Shown piece after piece: positions 41,640 to 50,621 of a DNA stretch of 64,000 bases (its first letter is position 1; every line of letters starts with the position of its first letter). Source of the DNA: an uncultured Bacteroidota bacterium. Lineage in GTDB: Bacteria; Bacteroidota; Bacteroidia; Chitinophagales; Chitinophagaceae. The notes under the pieces are model-generated. The model made no database searches. It was not told the origin of the DNA and worked only from the letters and a program-made list of their open reading frames with translations. Location: assembly GCA_903877645.1 (NCBI GenBank), contig CAIRES010000035.1, positions 1 to 64,000 on the forward strand, written 5' to 3'. The position numbers and the translations under genes are program-made.

Positions 41640-42845
41640 TTACGCCCGTTCTATGATCACCGCATATCCCTGCCCTACGCCGATGCACATAGTAGCAAGT
41701 GCGTAGCGTTTGTTTTGCTTTTGCAATTCCAGCGCAGCCGAGTAGGTAATACGTGCGCCCGACATACCCAGCGGATGCCCCAGGGCTATAGCGCCACCAT
41801 TAGGGTTCACGCGGGGATCATTGTCTGCTATACCCAGTTGGCGCAGGCAGGCAAGGCTTTGAGCAGCAAAGGCTTCATTGAGCTCTATGATGTCTATATC
41901 GTTGAGTGTGAGGCCGGCACGTTGCAGTGCTTTGTGAGTTGCCCCTACAGGGCCTATGCCCATGATGCGGGGTTCTACACCCACTACTGCTGAGCTCACT
42001 ATACGTGCCTTCGGTGTAAGGTTGTAATTCTTTACTGCATCCCCCGAGGCGATGAACACCGCCGCAGCGCCGTCATTAAGGCCTGATGAATTGCCTGCAG
42101 TAACAGTGCCATCTTTTTTAAAGGCCGGTTTCAACTGCCCCAGCTTTTCAGTGGTTGTGGTTGGCTTCAGGAATTCGTCTTTATCTACAATAGTTGATGC
42201 GCCTTTTTTTAGTGCTATCTCTACAGCCGTTATCTCCTCAGCCAGTCGGCCTGATTGCTGTGCTGCCGCAGCTTTCATCTGGGAGTTGTAAGAGAAGAGG
42301 TCCTGGTCTTCGCGGGAGATATTATACAACTCGGCAAGGTTCTCTGCCGTATTGCCCATAGGGTCGGTGCCATATAGCGCCTCCATACGTGGATTGATGA
42401 AGCGCCATCCGAAGCTGGAGTCGAACATCTGAGAATCCTGCCCGAAGGGTTGTGATGCTTTCGACATCACCCACGGGCCACGCGTCATCTGCTCTACACC
42501 ACCGGCAATGAACACATCGCTGGTGCCTGATTTGATGAACTGTGCTGCAGACACAATTGCCGACATGCCCGATGCGCAAAGGCGGTTCACCGTTTCGCCG
42601 GGCACACTCCAGTGCAGGCCCGCCAGCAGCAGGGCCATACGGGCCACATTGCGGTTGTCTTCGCCGGCCTGGTTGGCACAGCCCATGATCACATCGTCTA
42701 TCACATCAACGGGGATAGATGGATTGCGTTCTACGAGCTTTTTCAGTACCACTGCTGCCAGGTCATCGGCGCGAATACCGGAGAGTGCTCCCCTGAAGTT
42801 ACCTATTGGTGTCCGGATACCGTCTATGATGAATGCTTCTTTCAT
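41640..42845 (-). CDS. Thiolase (acetyl-CoA acyltransferase)
   Basis: 401 aa, degradative thiolase type. It thiolytically cleaves 3-oxoacyl-CoA or condenses acetyl-CoA units. The nucleophile Cys90 is in VNRLCASGMSAI; GGAIALGHPLGMSGARI gives the active-site His, and ATMCIGVGQGYAVI the second catalytic Cys near the C terminus. The middle contains ELNEAFAAQSLACL. No hydratase/dehydrogenase partner is nearby, so it is an unlinked copy. A perfect 12-bp palindrome GGCTATATAGCC lies 49 bp before the start and could be an operator. Confidence 0.93.
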   Translation of the reverse strand: MKEAFIIDGIRTPIGNFRGALSGIRADDLAAVVLKKLVERNPSIPVDVIDDVIMGCANQAGEDNRNVARMALLLAGLHWSVPGETVNRLCASGMSAIVSAAQFIKSGTSDVFIAGGVEQMTRGPWVMSKASQPFGQDSQMFDSSFGWRFINPRMEALYGTDPMGNTAENLAELYNISREDQDLFSYNSQMKAAAAQQSGRLAEEITAVEIALKKGASTIVDKDEFLKPTTTTEKLGQLKPAFKKDGTVTAGNSSGLNDGAAAVFIASGDAVKNYNLTPKARIVSSAVVGVEPRIMGIGPVGATHKALQRAGLTLNDIDIIELNEAFAAQSLACLRQLGIADNDPRVNPNGGAIALGHPLGMSGARITYSAALELQKQNKRYALATMCIGVGQGYAVIIERA

Positions 42846-42964
42846 TAAATAAGGTTAAAAGTGGGTGTAAAGGTAAGGCGGATAGCACAATAAGGCTATA
42901 TAGCCGTATAGATATTGATAATAGTACAATGCTGACGAAATTTCAAGCGCTGTGGTTAAGAAGG

Positions 42965-44446
42965 TTACTGGCCATCTTTTTTGGTCGTATCAGCAGGGGG
43001 TGGGGTATCAGGTATGGTTACCTGTTCCTCCTCTTTCTTCTTCTTTTCGGCTTCTTTTTCAAGGCGTCGTTTCTCCTTCTCCAGCTTCTTTCGCTCTTTT
43101 TTGCTGAGTTCGGGAGTAGCGGTGGTGTCTTTGGCTTCAGTTTTGGGCGCAGCTGGTTCGGTAGTTGGCGGCGCAGCTTGTGAACTGTTCAGCAGGCTGT
43201 CTACGTTCGGCGGGGCATCTGTCGGGGCTACGGTAGGTTGTTTGGCGGTGCTGTCTGCTGCGGCCTGGTCTTCTTTGTGCTTCTTGCGGCGTTTGTGCTT
43301 TTTGTGGCCTTCTTCCGGGTTGGCTTTTTGCAGGCTGTCTCTCAGCAGGCTATCACGTACCAGGCTGTCCCTGCTCGTCAGGTCAACAGGTATAGAGTTC
43401 ATCAGGCTGTCTTCACTGCTCATGCCGGTTGCTCTGGTCAGGCTGTCTATCCGCATTTTATCCAGTCTGCGCTTCTTTTTATCCAGCACACTCTGGAACT
43501 CAGGTATGTCCTTACCATTAAGGGTATCAGCCTCTTCGCCTTCACCTTTTTTGTGGTGTTTGCCGGAGGCCTCGTCCCCGTCTTTCTCACTTTTTCCATC
43601 TTTCAGCAGAAACAAGGGAAGTATGGTCACGATCTTATGTTCGATGTAAAAAAGAGGGTTTCGTTTGGTGGTAGGAAATGTGAAGCCTATGCTGCCAATG
43701 ACTTCATATATGTGCAGGTTTTGACGGGCCGTACCATCATACACAGCCAGTGAATTAAATGCTGCATAATCGTACTTGCCCGCTATCTCGGCATAGATAT
43801 ACCGGTAAAAGGTACCCCTGAGCGCTACTTCGGCACCTGCGTTCCAGCCGCCAAATGCGAATGTTTTGCCTGCAGATGCATTACCGTCCAACTCATTATC
43901 TGCGTGAGGATAAACAGGCCCGGCACCGATCTTGCCCAGTATGTCTACGCCTATCTTCTTAGATGTGGGCCTATAGAGTTCAAACCGGTGTACATAATTG
44001 AGCAGGAGCAGGTTAGCGCCCGTAAAGCGGTAATAGAAGCCATTTTTAGCAGAGAAGGCAATGTTCTTATCCGTATTCAGCAGGTTGTTCACCGTGCCAT
44101 GTATGTGTACGGTTTTGCCATCTGCTACCTGGTAATTGACAGGGTCAAAATTGGCCTCCATGCCGTTCTCCTGGTAATGATCGAAGTAGTAGCCCAGCCG
44201 GTAATTGAGGTGCAATAGGCCAATAGGTGTGTTTGTCTTGTTATTGCCCGGTGCCTTAAGTATGTCGTAGCTGTTGTTCAGGTCACCCTGCTCTATATGT
44301 ATGTCTGATTTGCTGAACCACGATTCGTTGTAGCCTGCACTAAGATAAAAGGAGCCATTGCTTTGAGCCAATACCAGACACGGATGCAGCGCATATAGCA
44401 AAAAAAGCGTTACCGAAGTATGTAGGAACCTGTTCTTTAAGCGCAT
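42965..44446 (-). CDS. Outer-membrane protein with charged, Lys/Glu-rich C-terminal tail
   Basis: 493 aa from the ATG at 44446 (MRLKNRF). A signal peptide is followed by a beta-rich region (about 30-290: FYLSAGYNESWFSKSDI, LLHLNYRLGYYFDHYQENGM, KIGVDILGKIGAGPVY) resembling small outer-membrane barrels. The rest, about 300-493, is low-complexity and highly charged, with DSLVRDSLLRDSLQ repeats, HKKHKRRKKHKED and LSKKERKKLEKEKRRLEKEA, plus Pro/Ala/Thr runs. The tail could be periplasmic or a scaffold; no known domain was recognised. Function unknown. Confidence 0.72.
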   Translation of the reverse strand: MRLKNRFLHTSVTLFLLYALHPCLVLAQSNGSFYLSAGYNESWFSKSDIHIEQGDLNNSYDILKAPGNNKTNTPIGLLHLNYRLGYYFDHYQENGMEANFDPVNYQVADGKTVHIHGTVNNLLNTDKNIAFSAKNGFYYRFTGANLLLLNYVHRFELYRPTSKKIGVDILGKIGAGPVYPHADNELDGNASAGKTFAFGGWNAGAEVALRGTFYRYIYAEIAGKYDYAAFNSLAVYDGTARQNLHIYEVIGSIGFTFPTTKRNPLFYIEHKIVTILPLFLLKDGKSEKDGDEASGKHHKKGEGEEADTLNGKDIPEFQSVLDKKKRRLDKMRIDSLTRATGMSSEDSLMNSIPVDLTSRDSLVRDSLLRDSLQKANPEEGHKKHKRRKKHKEDQAAADSTAKQPTVAPTDAPPNVDSLLNSSQAAPPTTEPAAPKTEAKDTTATPELSKKERKKLEKEKRRLEKEAEKKKKEEEQVTIPDTPPPADTTKKDGQ

Positions 44447-44521
44447 ACTGCCTGATGATCGGGGCAAATCTAATAATTAATTTTAGCAAATGTAAACAAT
44501 ATGTTATTAAGGAATGGATTA

Positions 44522-45760
44522 TTATTCATATCGTAACGCATCAATTGGATCAAGGCGGGAGGCTTTGATGGCCGGGTATATACCTGATATGATGCCTACT
44601 ACAGCGCAAAGGCTGACGCCCACGCCTATCCATAGCCAGGGAACAATAAAGCCGGTTTTAAAGAAGATGCCTACTATGTTACCCACGAGCATACCAAGTA
44701 TAACGCCGGCAGCGCCGCCAAAAAGGCTGATAAGGATAGACTCTGTAAGGAATTGCCGCTTGATCACCGAAGACCGGGCACCTAATGCTTTGCTCACGCC
44801 TATTTCCCTGGTGCGTTCTGCCACCGATACGAGCATGATGTTCATCAGCCCGATAACGGAGCCGAGCAAGGTGATGATGCCAATGACCACCGCCGCTAAC
44901 CCAACAAACTGAATGCTATTGAGTACTACGCTCACCAGCTCGTTATTTTGTATCACTGAGAAATTGTTGGGTAAGCCAAGCGGCACTTTACGGATGACGC
45001 GGAACAGGCCTTCGGCCTCCTCCGCGGCGATCTCTTTCAGTTTCACATCCGTCACACTGATGTTGAGGAAGTAGCTGTTATCATTACCAAATACAGCCCG
45101 TGCAGTATTGACCGGTATGAATACCACATTGTCTGCATTCATCATCATACTGCCGCCCTTGGCCTCGGCTACGCCCACTACGCGGCATTTGACGTTGCCG
45201 ACAGATACAATCTGGTTGATGGCATCCGCTACTTTGTTTTTGAACAGCTTTTTGGCAGTGCCATTGCCCAGCACACATACATAGCCACCTGAGCCGATCT
45301 CCAATGTCGAGAAGTTGCGGCCAAAGTCGAGCCGTGTATCTGTAACGCCCAGGTAGGCCTCATCCACGCCTTTGACGCGGATGTTGGGGTTTGTTTTTTC
45401 AGAGCCGTGATGTACGGTGGCAATGTTCGTACCACTTACCGACATGGCCACTTTGGCGGGGAACTGGAACCGCTCTTTGAATTGCCTGGCCTCGTCATAA
45501 GAAATGTCACGGGTATCTACATATTCATTTGGCCCGCCTCTGTGTTTCTTCTTGATAACGGCGGCGCTGATCTGGAATGAATTGACGCCCATGCTGCTGA
45601 AATTGGAATAGACACTGGCCTTCATTACTTCTATCGCAGTGAGTATACCCGTAAGTGCGGTGATGCCTAAAGCGATGATAGTGATCGTCAGCACTGACCG
45701 CAACGGGTTGGTGCGTATCGCACGGAGGGCCAATGTAAGATCAAAGAAGTATTGCTTCAT
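44522..45760 (-). CDS. MacB-type ABC transporter permease
   Basis: 412 aa. An N-terminal transmembrane helix (about 18-40, [20 protein letters not shown]) is followed by a large periplasmic MacB_PCD-like domain (about 45-270) and three C-terminal helices of the FtsX family. The [20 protein letters not shown] loop is the cytoplasmic coupling segment. Such permeases pair with an ATPase in extrusion or lipoprotein and peptide transport; no ATPase is adjacent here. The last helix is followed by the family C terminus [10 protein letters not shown]. Confidence 0.9.
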   Translation of the reverse strand: MKQYFFDLTLALRAIRTNPLRSVLTITIIALGITALTGILTAIEVMKASVYSNFSSMGVNSFQISAAVIKKKHRGGPNEYVDTRDISYDEARQFKERFQFPAKVAMSVSGTNIATVHHGSEKTNPNIRVKGVDEAYLGVTDTRLDFGRNFSTLEIGSGGYVCVLGNGTAKKLFKNKVADAINQIVSVGNVKCRVVGVAEAKGGSMMMNADNVVFIPVNTARAVFGNDNSYFLNISVTDVKLKEIAAEEAEGLFRVIRKVPLGLPNNFSVIQNNELVSVVLNSIQFVGLAAVVIGIITLLGSVIGLMNIMLVSVAERTREIGVSKALGARSSVIKRQFLTESILISLFGGAAGVILGMLVGNIVGIFFKTGFIVPWLWIGVGVSLCAVVGIISGIYPAIKASRLDPIDALRYE

Positions 45761-45825
45761 AGCAAGGAGCGGTAAAAGGAATTGTGTAACAAATATACCA
45801 TGTTACAGTTGTTTTATACACACAT

Positions 45826-45861
45826 AAAAAAACCTCCTTGATGGGATCGCGGAGGTTTTTG
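45826..45861. terminator. Bidirectional terminator between atpG and MacB-type gene
   Basis: AACCTCC pairs with GGAGGTT around a 13-nt loop with A/T tracts on both sides. It ends transcription of atpG on the minus strand before the MacB-type promoter region. Confidence 0.85.
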
Positions 45862-45880
45862 ATAAAATGTAGTATAGTTA

Positions 45881-46762
45881 CTAGCCTTGCAATGCTGCTG
45901 CACCGCTCACAATTTCCGTGAGCTCGGTAGTGATGGCAGCCTGGCGGGCGCGGTTGTAGCTTATTTTCAGCGACTTCAGTATGTCTGTTGCGTTCTCGCT
46001 GGCTTTGTCCATCGCGGTCATACGGGCACCGTGCTCAGATGCATTGGCATCAAGCACAGCCTTGAATACCTGTGTGTTGAGTATCTTAGGCATGAGCTCC
46101 TGCAGTAATAAGCCCATACTTGGCTCGAATTCAAAGTCAATGTTCTTGCCTGTTTTCTTGTTCTCAGCCTTAGGTATTGGCAGGTATGGTTCAGCTACGA
46201 ATATTTGGGTAGCCGCATTTTTAAACTGGCTGTAGATGATCTCTACACGGTCTACTTCTTTGTTCAGGAAGGCTTGCTGCGCATAGGCTGCAGCCCGGCG
46301 CACGTTGTCAAAGGAAAGGTCGGAGAAGATATCCCAATAGGCATCTACGATCTTGTAGTTGTTCCTCTGGAAGTATTCATAACCCTTCTTGCCTATCGGC
46401 AGGATGGTGACATTACCTTTCGCGTTTTGTGCCGCATACTGAGTCTTCGCCATTTCGCGTGCCATCTTAATGACGTATGAATTGTAACCGCCGCAAAGGC
46501 CACGGTCGCTGGTAATAGGTATCAGCAGCACTTTCTCCACAGGGCGCACATCGGCCAGTGGCATGCTTTCTTCGGATGACGAGCCGCTAACTATATTGCT
46601 GAGCATTTCCTGTAGCTTCTGTGCATATGGGCGCATCTGTATGATGGCATCCTGCGCACGGCGCAGCTTGGCAGCACTCACCATTTTCATGGCTTTGGTT
46701 ATCTGCTGGGTAGATGTTACTGACTTTATACGGTTGCGTACCTCTTTAAGTTGTCCCGACAT
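45881..46762 (-). CDS. atpG: ATP synthase F1 gamma subunit
   Basis: 293 aa. This central-stalk subunit couples proton flow to rotation of the F1 head. N-terminal helix KEVRNRIKSVTSTQQITKAM, then KMVSAAKLRRAQDAI; Rossmann-like middle LIPITSDRGLCGGYNSYVIK; C-terminal helix MTAMDKASENATDILKSLKI, then RQAAITTELTEIVSGAAAL. Only atpG is present; no other ATP synthase gene lies within the window, and it has its own promoter-like TACTTTTG (46794-46801, minus strand) and terminator. It sits apart from the atp operon it normally belongs to. Confidence 0.96.
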   Translation of the reverse strand: MSGQLKEVRNRIKSVTSTQQITKAMKMVSAAKLRRAQDAIIQMRPYAQKLQEMLSNIVSGSSSEESMPLADVRPVEKVLLIPITSDRGLCGGYNSYVIKMAREMAKTQYAAQNAKGNVTILPIGKKGYEYFQRNNYKIVDAYWDIFSDLSFDNVRRAAAYAQQAFLNKEVDRVEIIYSQFKNAATQIFVAEPYLPIPKAENKKTGKNIDFEFEPSMGLLLQELMPKILNTQVFKAVLDANASEHGARMTAMDKASENATDILKSLKISYNRARQAAITTELTEIVSGAAALQG

Positions 46763-46793
46763 ATCTATATCAAATAAAAATAATAATTCGGCG

Positions 46794-46801
46794 CAAAAGT
46801 A
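46794..46801 (-). promoter_or_regulatory. -7 element of atpG
   Basis: On the minus strand TACTTTTG matches TAnnTTTG and lies 31 bp before the atpG start. A TTG at the normal upstream spacing is not visible. Confidence 0.45.
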
Positions 46802-46863
46802 GGAATTTTTAGTCGTAGTAAAAAGTGAAAGATCGCCATCAAAAATATATATGATGCCTTTTC

Positions 46864-47409
46864 TTATTCATCCTTCAATTCTTTGAGTAAAACAAGGGTT
46901 TGCGCCCATATCAAAGACTCTTTTGTGAGGATGTCACTGGTATATGCAGGCTTGCCATTAATAACAGGCGGCTCCCATTTGATGAGCTTATTCTTATCAA
47001 AATAGTACCGGTTGATATCGAGTCGTGTCTTTTTGTCGTCGTACCAGACCGAATCATGGTTTGCCGAGGCGATCTCGGGGGTAATTTTGTCGGAGCAATT
47101 GTATTTATAGTTCTGCTCCTGTACATATATGAGCATACCATCATCGAAATAATAGGAAGCGAAAATGCGGTCGGTATCAGAAAAATGCTCTGTGTATACC
47201 TTTTTCACTTCATCATCTCTGTAATAGCCGGTTATATTGCCCTTGGCAGGGGAGGTGATATCGTCCACCTGTTTTTGCTTGTAGTCGGGTAGTTTCTTAT
47301 TGATCTTGGCAGTTGTCTTATTTACAGATGCGACCACATCTTCCGGCTTTTGCTTGCAGGCTGTAAGGCAGATGAATGATAAGAATAAGAATGCTATATA
47401 CTTGTTCAT
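46864..47409 (-). CDS. Hypothetical lipoprotein
   Basis: 181 aa from the ATG at 47409 (MNKYIAFLF). A signal peptide ends in the lipobox LTAC, with Cys18 as the predicted lipid anchor. The mature protein has VVASVNKTTAKINKKLPDYK and FDDGMLIYVQEQNYKYNCSD, with no named domain. Small Bacteroidota lipoproteins of this kind are usually of unknown role. It lies upstream of atpG on the same strand. Confidence 0.75.
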   Translation of the reverse strand: MNKYIAFLFLSFICLTACKQKPEDVVASVNKTTAKINKKLPDYKQKQVDDITSPAKGNITGYYRDDEVKKVYTEHFSDTDRIFASYYFDDGMLIYVQEQNYKYNCSDKITPEIASANHDSVWYDDKKTRLDINRYYFDKNKLIKWEPPVINGKPAYTSDILTKESLIWAQTLVLLKELKDE

Positions 47410-47496
47410 GGAGTGCAAAATTAGGTGATTTGTATTTGCTATTCATTGCTAGCTTCCTTCACCGCTAAGGCGCAAAGACGCTAAGGTGGTAAGTGG

Positions 47497-49158
47497 TCAC
47501 ACGATAGCCGCAATCAACCGTTTGGTATAATCATCTGTAGGATGCTTCAGTACCTGCTCTGCGGGGCCGCTTTCTACGATGATGCCGGACTGCATGACCA
47601 TCACCCGGTTGCTGATATAGTGTACAACCGCAAGATCGTGAGCGATGAAGAGATAAGTGAGGCCAAACTCAGCCTGTAGGTCTTTGAGCAGGTTAAGCAC
47701 TTGCGCTTGTATGCTCACATCGAGTGCGGACACGCTTTCATCGCATATGAGTATCTCGGGGCTGGGTGCGAGTGCGCGGGCTATGCCGATACGTTGCCGC
47801 TGGCCGCCCGAGAATTCGTGGGGGTATTTGTTAAGCGCAGTTGATGGCAACTGTACGAGATCAAGTAGCCTTCTCGCTTCTGGCAAAAGCCCTGAGCCAC
47901 TTGCAATGCCATGTACCTTCAATGGCTCGGTGAGCATATCGCCAATGGTCATGCGGGGATTGAGAGAAGAGTAGGGATCCTGGAAGATCATTTGAATTTT
48001 ACTGCGGATGGGCCGCCATTCTTTACTGCTGAGTATAGCGAGGTTTTGGTCGCCAAAGTGTATAGCGCCTTCATACACGGGCACTAAGCCCATAAGAGCG
48101 CGGCTGAGTGTGCTTTTGCCACAACCGCTCTCGCCCACCAGCCCCAGTACCTCCCCTTTGTGCAGATCGAATGATACGCCATCCACCGCTTTGAAATAAG
48201 AGCGTGGTGTACCCAGTATATTCTGCTCCTGCGGGAACCATACTTTAAGGTCTTTGACAGACAAAAGAGTATTGCCTATCGGTATTCCTTTTTGTGGCGA
48301 AGGGATTTGTGCTATATTTTGCGGATGCAAAATATCTGCCACTATCGGCAGCCTTTCACCTTTTTGCGCGGCAGATGGCCGGCATAGCAGGAGGGCTTTT
48401 GTATATGGGTTTTGCGGGTTACTCAGTACATCATTAGCCGTGCCATATTCCATCATTTCGCCATTGTACATCACCAGCACATCATCTGCTATAGTGGCGG
48501 CAAGGCCCAAGTCGTGAGTGATGAAGATCATCGCTGTGCCATACTCCTGCTGCAGGTAGTGCATCAGGCGAATGATCTCTTGCTGCACAGTGACATCGAG
48601 GGCCGTAGTGGGCTCATCGGCTATGAGCAGCGCAGGGTAGTTGCACATGGCCATCGCGATCATGATGCGTTGCTTCTGCCCGCCGGAAAGCTGGTGCGGG
48701 TAGCGGTCATATATTTTCTCAGGTTGCGGTAGTTGCACTTTGCCGAGCCAGTCTATCGCTAACGTTTTTGCAGCATCTCCGGTGATTGGCTGATGTGTGA
48801 GGATAGCTTCCTTAAGCTGCTTGCCCACCCGCATCACCGGATTGAGCGAGCTCATAGGTTCCTGGAACACCATGCCGATCTCTTTGCCCCGGATGTCTTG
48901 CGGATAGTTTTGCTCAAGGGTCGCATTGATCTGTGCAGTCTGCAGTGTGATACTGCCTTGCAATGAGGCCGCAGTGGGCAGCAAGCCCATTATGGCCAGC
49001 GCTGTGAGAGACTTGCCTGATCCACTCTCGCCAACGATGGCAAGTGTTTTTCCTTTTTGTATGGCGAAGGAAATATTGTTGACGGCAGTGAAGGGCTGCG
49101 TACCAGCAAAGGTGATGTGCAGTCCATTGACTGCTAATATAGGTAGCGTATCATCCAT
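47497..49158 (-). CDS. Oligopeptide/dipeptide ABC transporter, fused double ATP-binding protein
   Basis: 553 aa, two ATPase domains in one chain as in GsiA/DppD-DppF fusions. Domain 1 has GESGSGKSLTALA and LSGGQKQRIMIAMAM; domain 2 has GESGCGKSTLSRAL and FSGGQRQRIGIARAL. Both carry the C-terminal oligopeptide-type extension. It would drive peptide or nickel-type import together with inner-membrane permeases, but no permease or solute-binding gene is nearby. The start overlaps the AMP nucleosidase stop by 1 bp, indicating co-transcription. Confidence 0.93.
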   Translation of the reverse strand: MDDTLPILAVNGLHITFAGTQPFTAVNNISFAIQKGKTLAIVGESGSGKSLTALAIMGLLPTAASLQGSITLQTAQINATLEQNYPQDIRGKEIGMVFQEPMSSLNPVMRVGKQLKEAILTHQPITGDAAKTLAIDWLGKVQLPQPEKIYDRYPHQLSGGQKQRIMIAMAMCNYPALLIADEPTTALDVTVQQEIIRLMHYLQQEYGTAMIFITHDLGLAATIADDVLVMYNGEMMEYGTANDVLSNPQNPYTKALLLCRPSAAQKGERLPIVADILHPQNIAQIPSPQKGIPIGNTLLSVKDLKVWFPQEQNILGTPRSYFKAVDGVSFDLHKGEVLGLVGESGCGKSTLSRALMGLVPVYEGAIHFGDQNLAILSSKEWRPIRSKIQMIFQDPYSSLNPRMTIGDMLTEPLKVHGIASGSGLLPEARRLLDLVQLPSTALNKYPHEFSGGQRQRIGIARALAPSPEILICDESVSALDVSIQAQVLNLLKDLQAEFGLTYLFIAHDLAVVHYISNRVMVMQSGIIVESGPAEQVLKHPTDDYTKRLIAAIV

Positions 49159-49928
49159 TAAAAGCGCAGGTGCTTAACGGTAAGACCTTCGTTGATCAAC
49201 TGTTTGAGCGAGTCGATGCCTATTTGTAAATGGGTATGTACATATTTCTGCGTAACCTCCTGGTCTTTGCTGGCGGTCTTTACACCTTCGGGTATCATTG
49301 GCTGGTCTGATACCAGCAGCAATGCGCCGGTGGGTATCTGGTTATAAAAGCCGGTAGTGAAGATAGTTGCTGTTTCCATGTCGATGGCCATGGCACGCAC
49401 CTTGCGCAGGTAGGTTTTAAATTCGTCATCATGCTCCCATACCCGCCGATTAGTAGTATATACGGTGCCCGTCCAGTAATCGCGGGAGTGATCGCGGATG
49501 GTCGTGGAGATGGCCTTTTGCAGCGCAAAGGACGGCAACGCAGGTACCTCTGGCGGAAAGTAGTCGTTGCTTGTGCCATCACCCCTGATGGCGGCTATGG
49601 GAAGTATCAGGTCGCCAACATTATTGTTCTTTTTAAGGCCACCGCATTTGCCCAGGAATAACACCGCCTTGGGTGAGATGGCCGAAAGCAGGTCCATCAT
49701 GGTCGCTGCGGTGGGGCTGCCCATACCGAAGTTGATGATGGTGATGTTCTCGGCAGTGGCGCATTGCATTGGTTTATCGAGGCCCACTACACGCACTTTG
49801 TGCATATCGGCAAAGAGGGCTACATAGTTGCTGAAGTTGCAGAGCAGTATATACTCTCCAAAATCTTTGAGCTCCTGCCCCGTATAGCGGGGCAGCCAGT
49901 TCTCTACTATTTCCTGCTTTGTTTTCAT
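49158..49928 (-). CDS. amn: AMP nucleosidase
   Basis: 256 aa, of the Bacteroidota short type. It hydrolyses AMP to adenine and ribose 5-phosphate, controlling adenylate pools. Visible elements are ITIINFGMGSPTAATMMDLL, VLFLGKCGGLKKNNNVGDLI, AIRGDGTSNDYFPPEVPALP and AMAIDMETATIFTTGFYN, the substrate-binding strand of the phosphorylase superfamily. Directly upstream of and overlapping the fused ABC ATPase. A 255-bp gap with two hairpins separates it from the divergent HsdR_N gene. Confidence 0.92.
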   Translation of the reverse strand: MKTKQEIVENWLPRYTGQELKDFGEYILLCNFSNYVALFADMHKVRVVGLDKPMQCATAENITIINFGMGSPTAATMMDLLSAISPKAVLFLGKCGGLKKNNNVGDLILPIAAIRGDGTSNDYFPPEVPALPSFALQKAISTTIRDHSRDYWTGTVYTTNRRVWEHDDEFKTYLRKVRAMAIDMETATIFTTGFYNQIPTGALLLVSDQPMIPEGVKTASKDQEVTQKYVHTHLQIGIDSLKQLINEGLTVKHLRF

Positions 49929-50072
49929 AGATTAAAGTTAATACGTTTTGGATAAATGAGGGTGTTAATTTGGTGTAGTGGTTTTGCTATTTTGCAGCAG
50001 CCCCCGACCCTACAGCAATAAAAGCGGACCTTGTTACGGGAAAGTTTGGTTGAGTTATCTGATCTGTGCGAG

Positions 50073-50142
50073 GGTGTTGGTGAAGAACACCAACACCGGC
50101 GGAAACGCGTCACGGCAAAAAACTCCGTACAGGCTACCTGTA
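50073..50142 (+). other. Two hairpins in the leader of the HsdR_N gene
   Basis: GGTGTTGGTG-AAGAA-CACCAACACC (50073-50097) is a perfect 10-bp stem with 5-nt loop. TACAGG-CTA-CCTGTA (50128-50142) forms a 6-bp stem with a 3-nt loop. Neither is followed by a T run, so this is not a terminator. Possible structured leader or protein-binding site. Confidence 0.5.
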
Positions 50143-50183
50143 GTTAACGGGTTTCCTTGAAAGAGACTATTTTTGAACAGCTA

Positions 50184-50621
50184 ATGATCACTACAGACTT
50201 TTCCAAAATACAATTAAAGCTCCGGCAACAGAATAGCGGTACGGGTATTTATGACCCTATCCGTAAAAAGTGGCTGGTACTTACACCGGAGGAACATGTG
50301 CGGCAGTATATGATCGGCTACCTGGTATCGCTGCAGTACCCGGCGGCATTGATGGCCGTGGAGAAAGCGATAAAGGTGGGGGATATGACCAAGCGGTTTG
50401 ATATAGTGATCTATAGCCGCGACCATAAACCCTGGATGCTGGTGGAGTGCAAAGCGCCGGAGGTGGATATAACAGAGCAGACCCTGCACCAACTGCTCAA
50501 CTATCAGCGCACCATACAATGCCCTTACTGGATGCTGACCAATGGCCGCAGTACCTTTTGTGCGAATGCTACCGATGTGAACAGCATAAGATGGATGGAC
50601 TCAATTCCCCAATATCTTTGA
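50184..50621 (+). CDS. Type I restriction enzyme R N-terminal-like protein (HsdR_N domain)
   Basis: 145 aa from the ATG at 50184; a TTG at 50157 would add nine residues. The HSDR_N nuclease-like domain has LTPEEHVRQYMIGYLVSLQY, KRFDIVIYSRDHKPWMLVEC and LLNYQRTIQCPYWMLTNGRS. The RFD...ECK pattern is the PD-(D/E)xK-type core. No methyltransferase or specificity subunit is nearby, so it stands alone. Such solo proteins occur widely in Bacteroidota and their role is unproven. The last 21 bp overlap the convergent ctpA gene. Confidence 0.8.
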   Translation: MITTDFSKIQLKLRQQNSGTGIYDPIRKKWLVLTPEEHVRQYMIGYLVSLQYPAALMAVEKAIKVGDMTKRFDIVIYSRDHKPWMLVECKAPEVDITEQTLHQLLNYQRTIQCPYWMLTNGRSTFCANATDVNSIRWMDSIPQYL

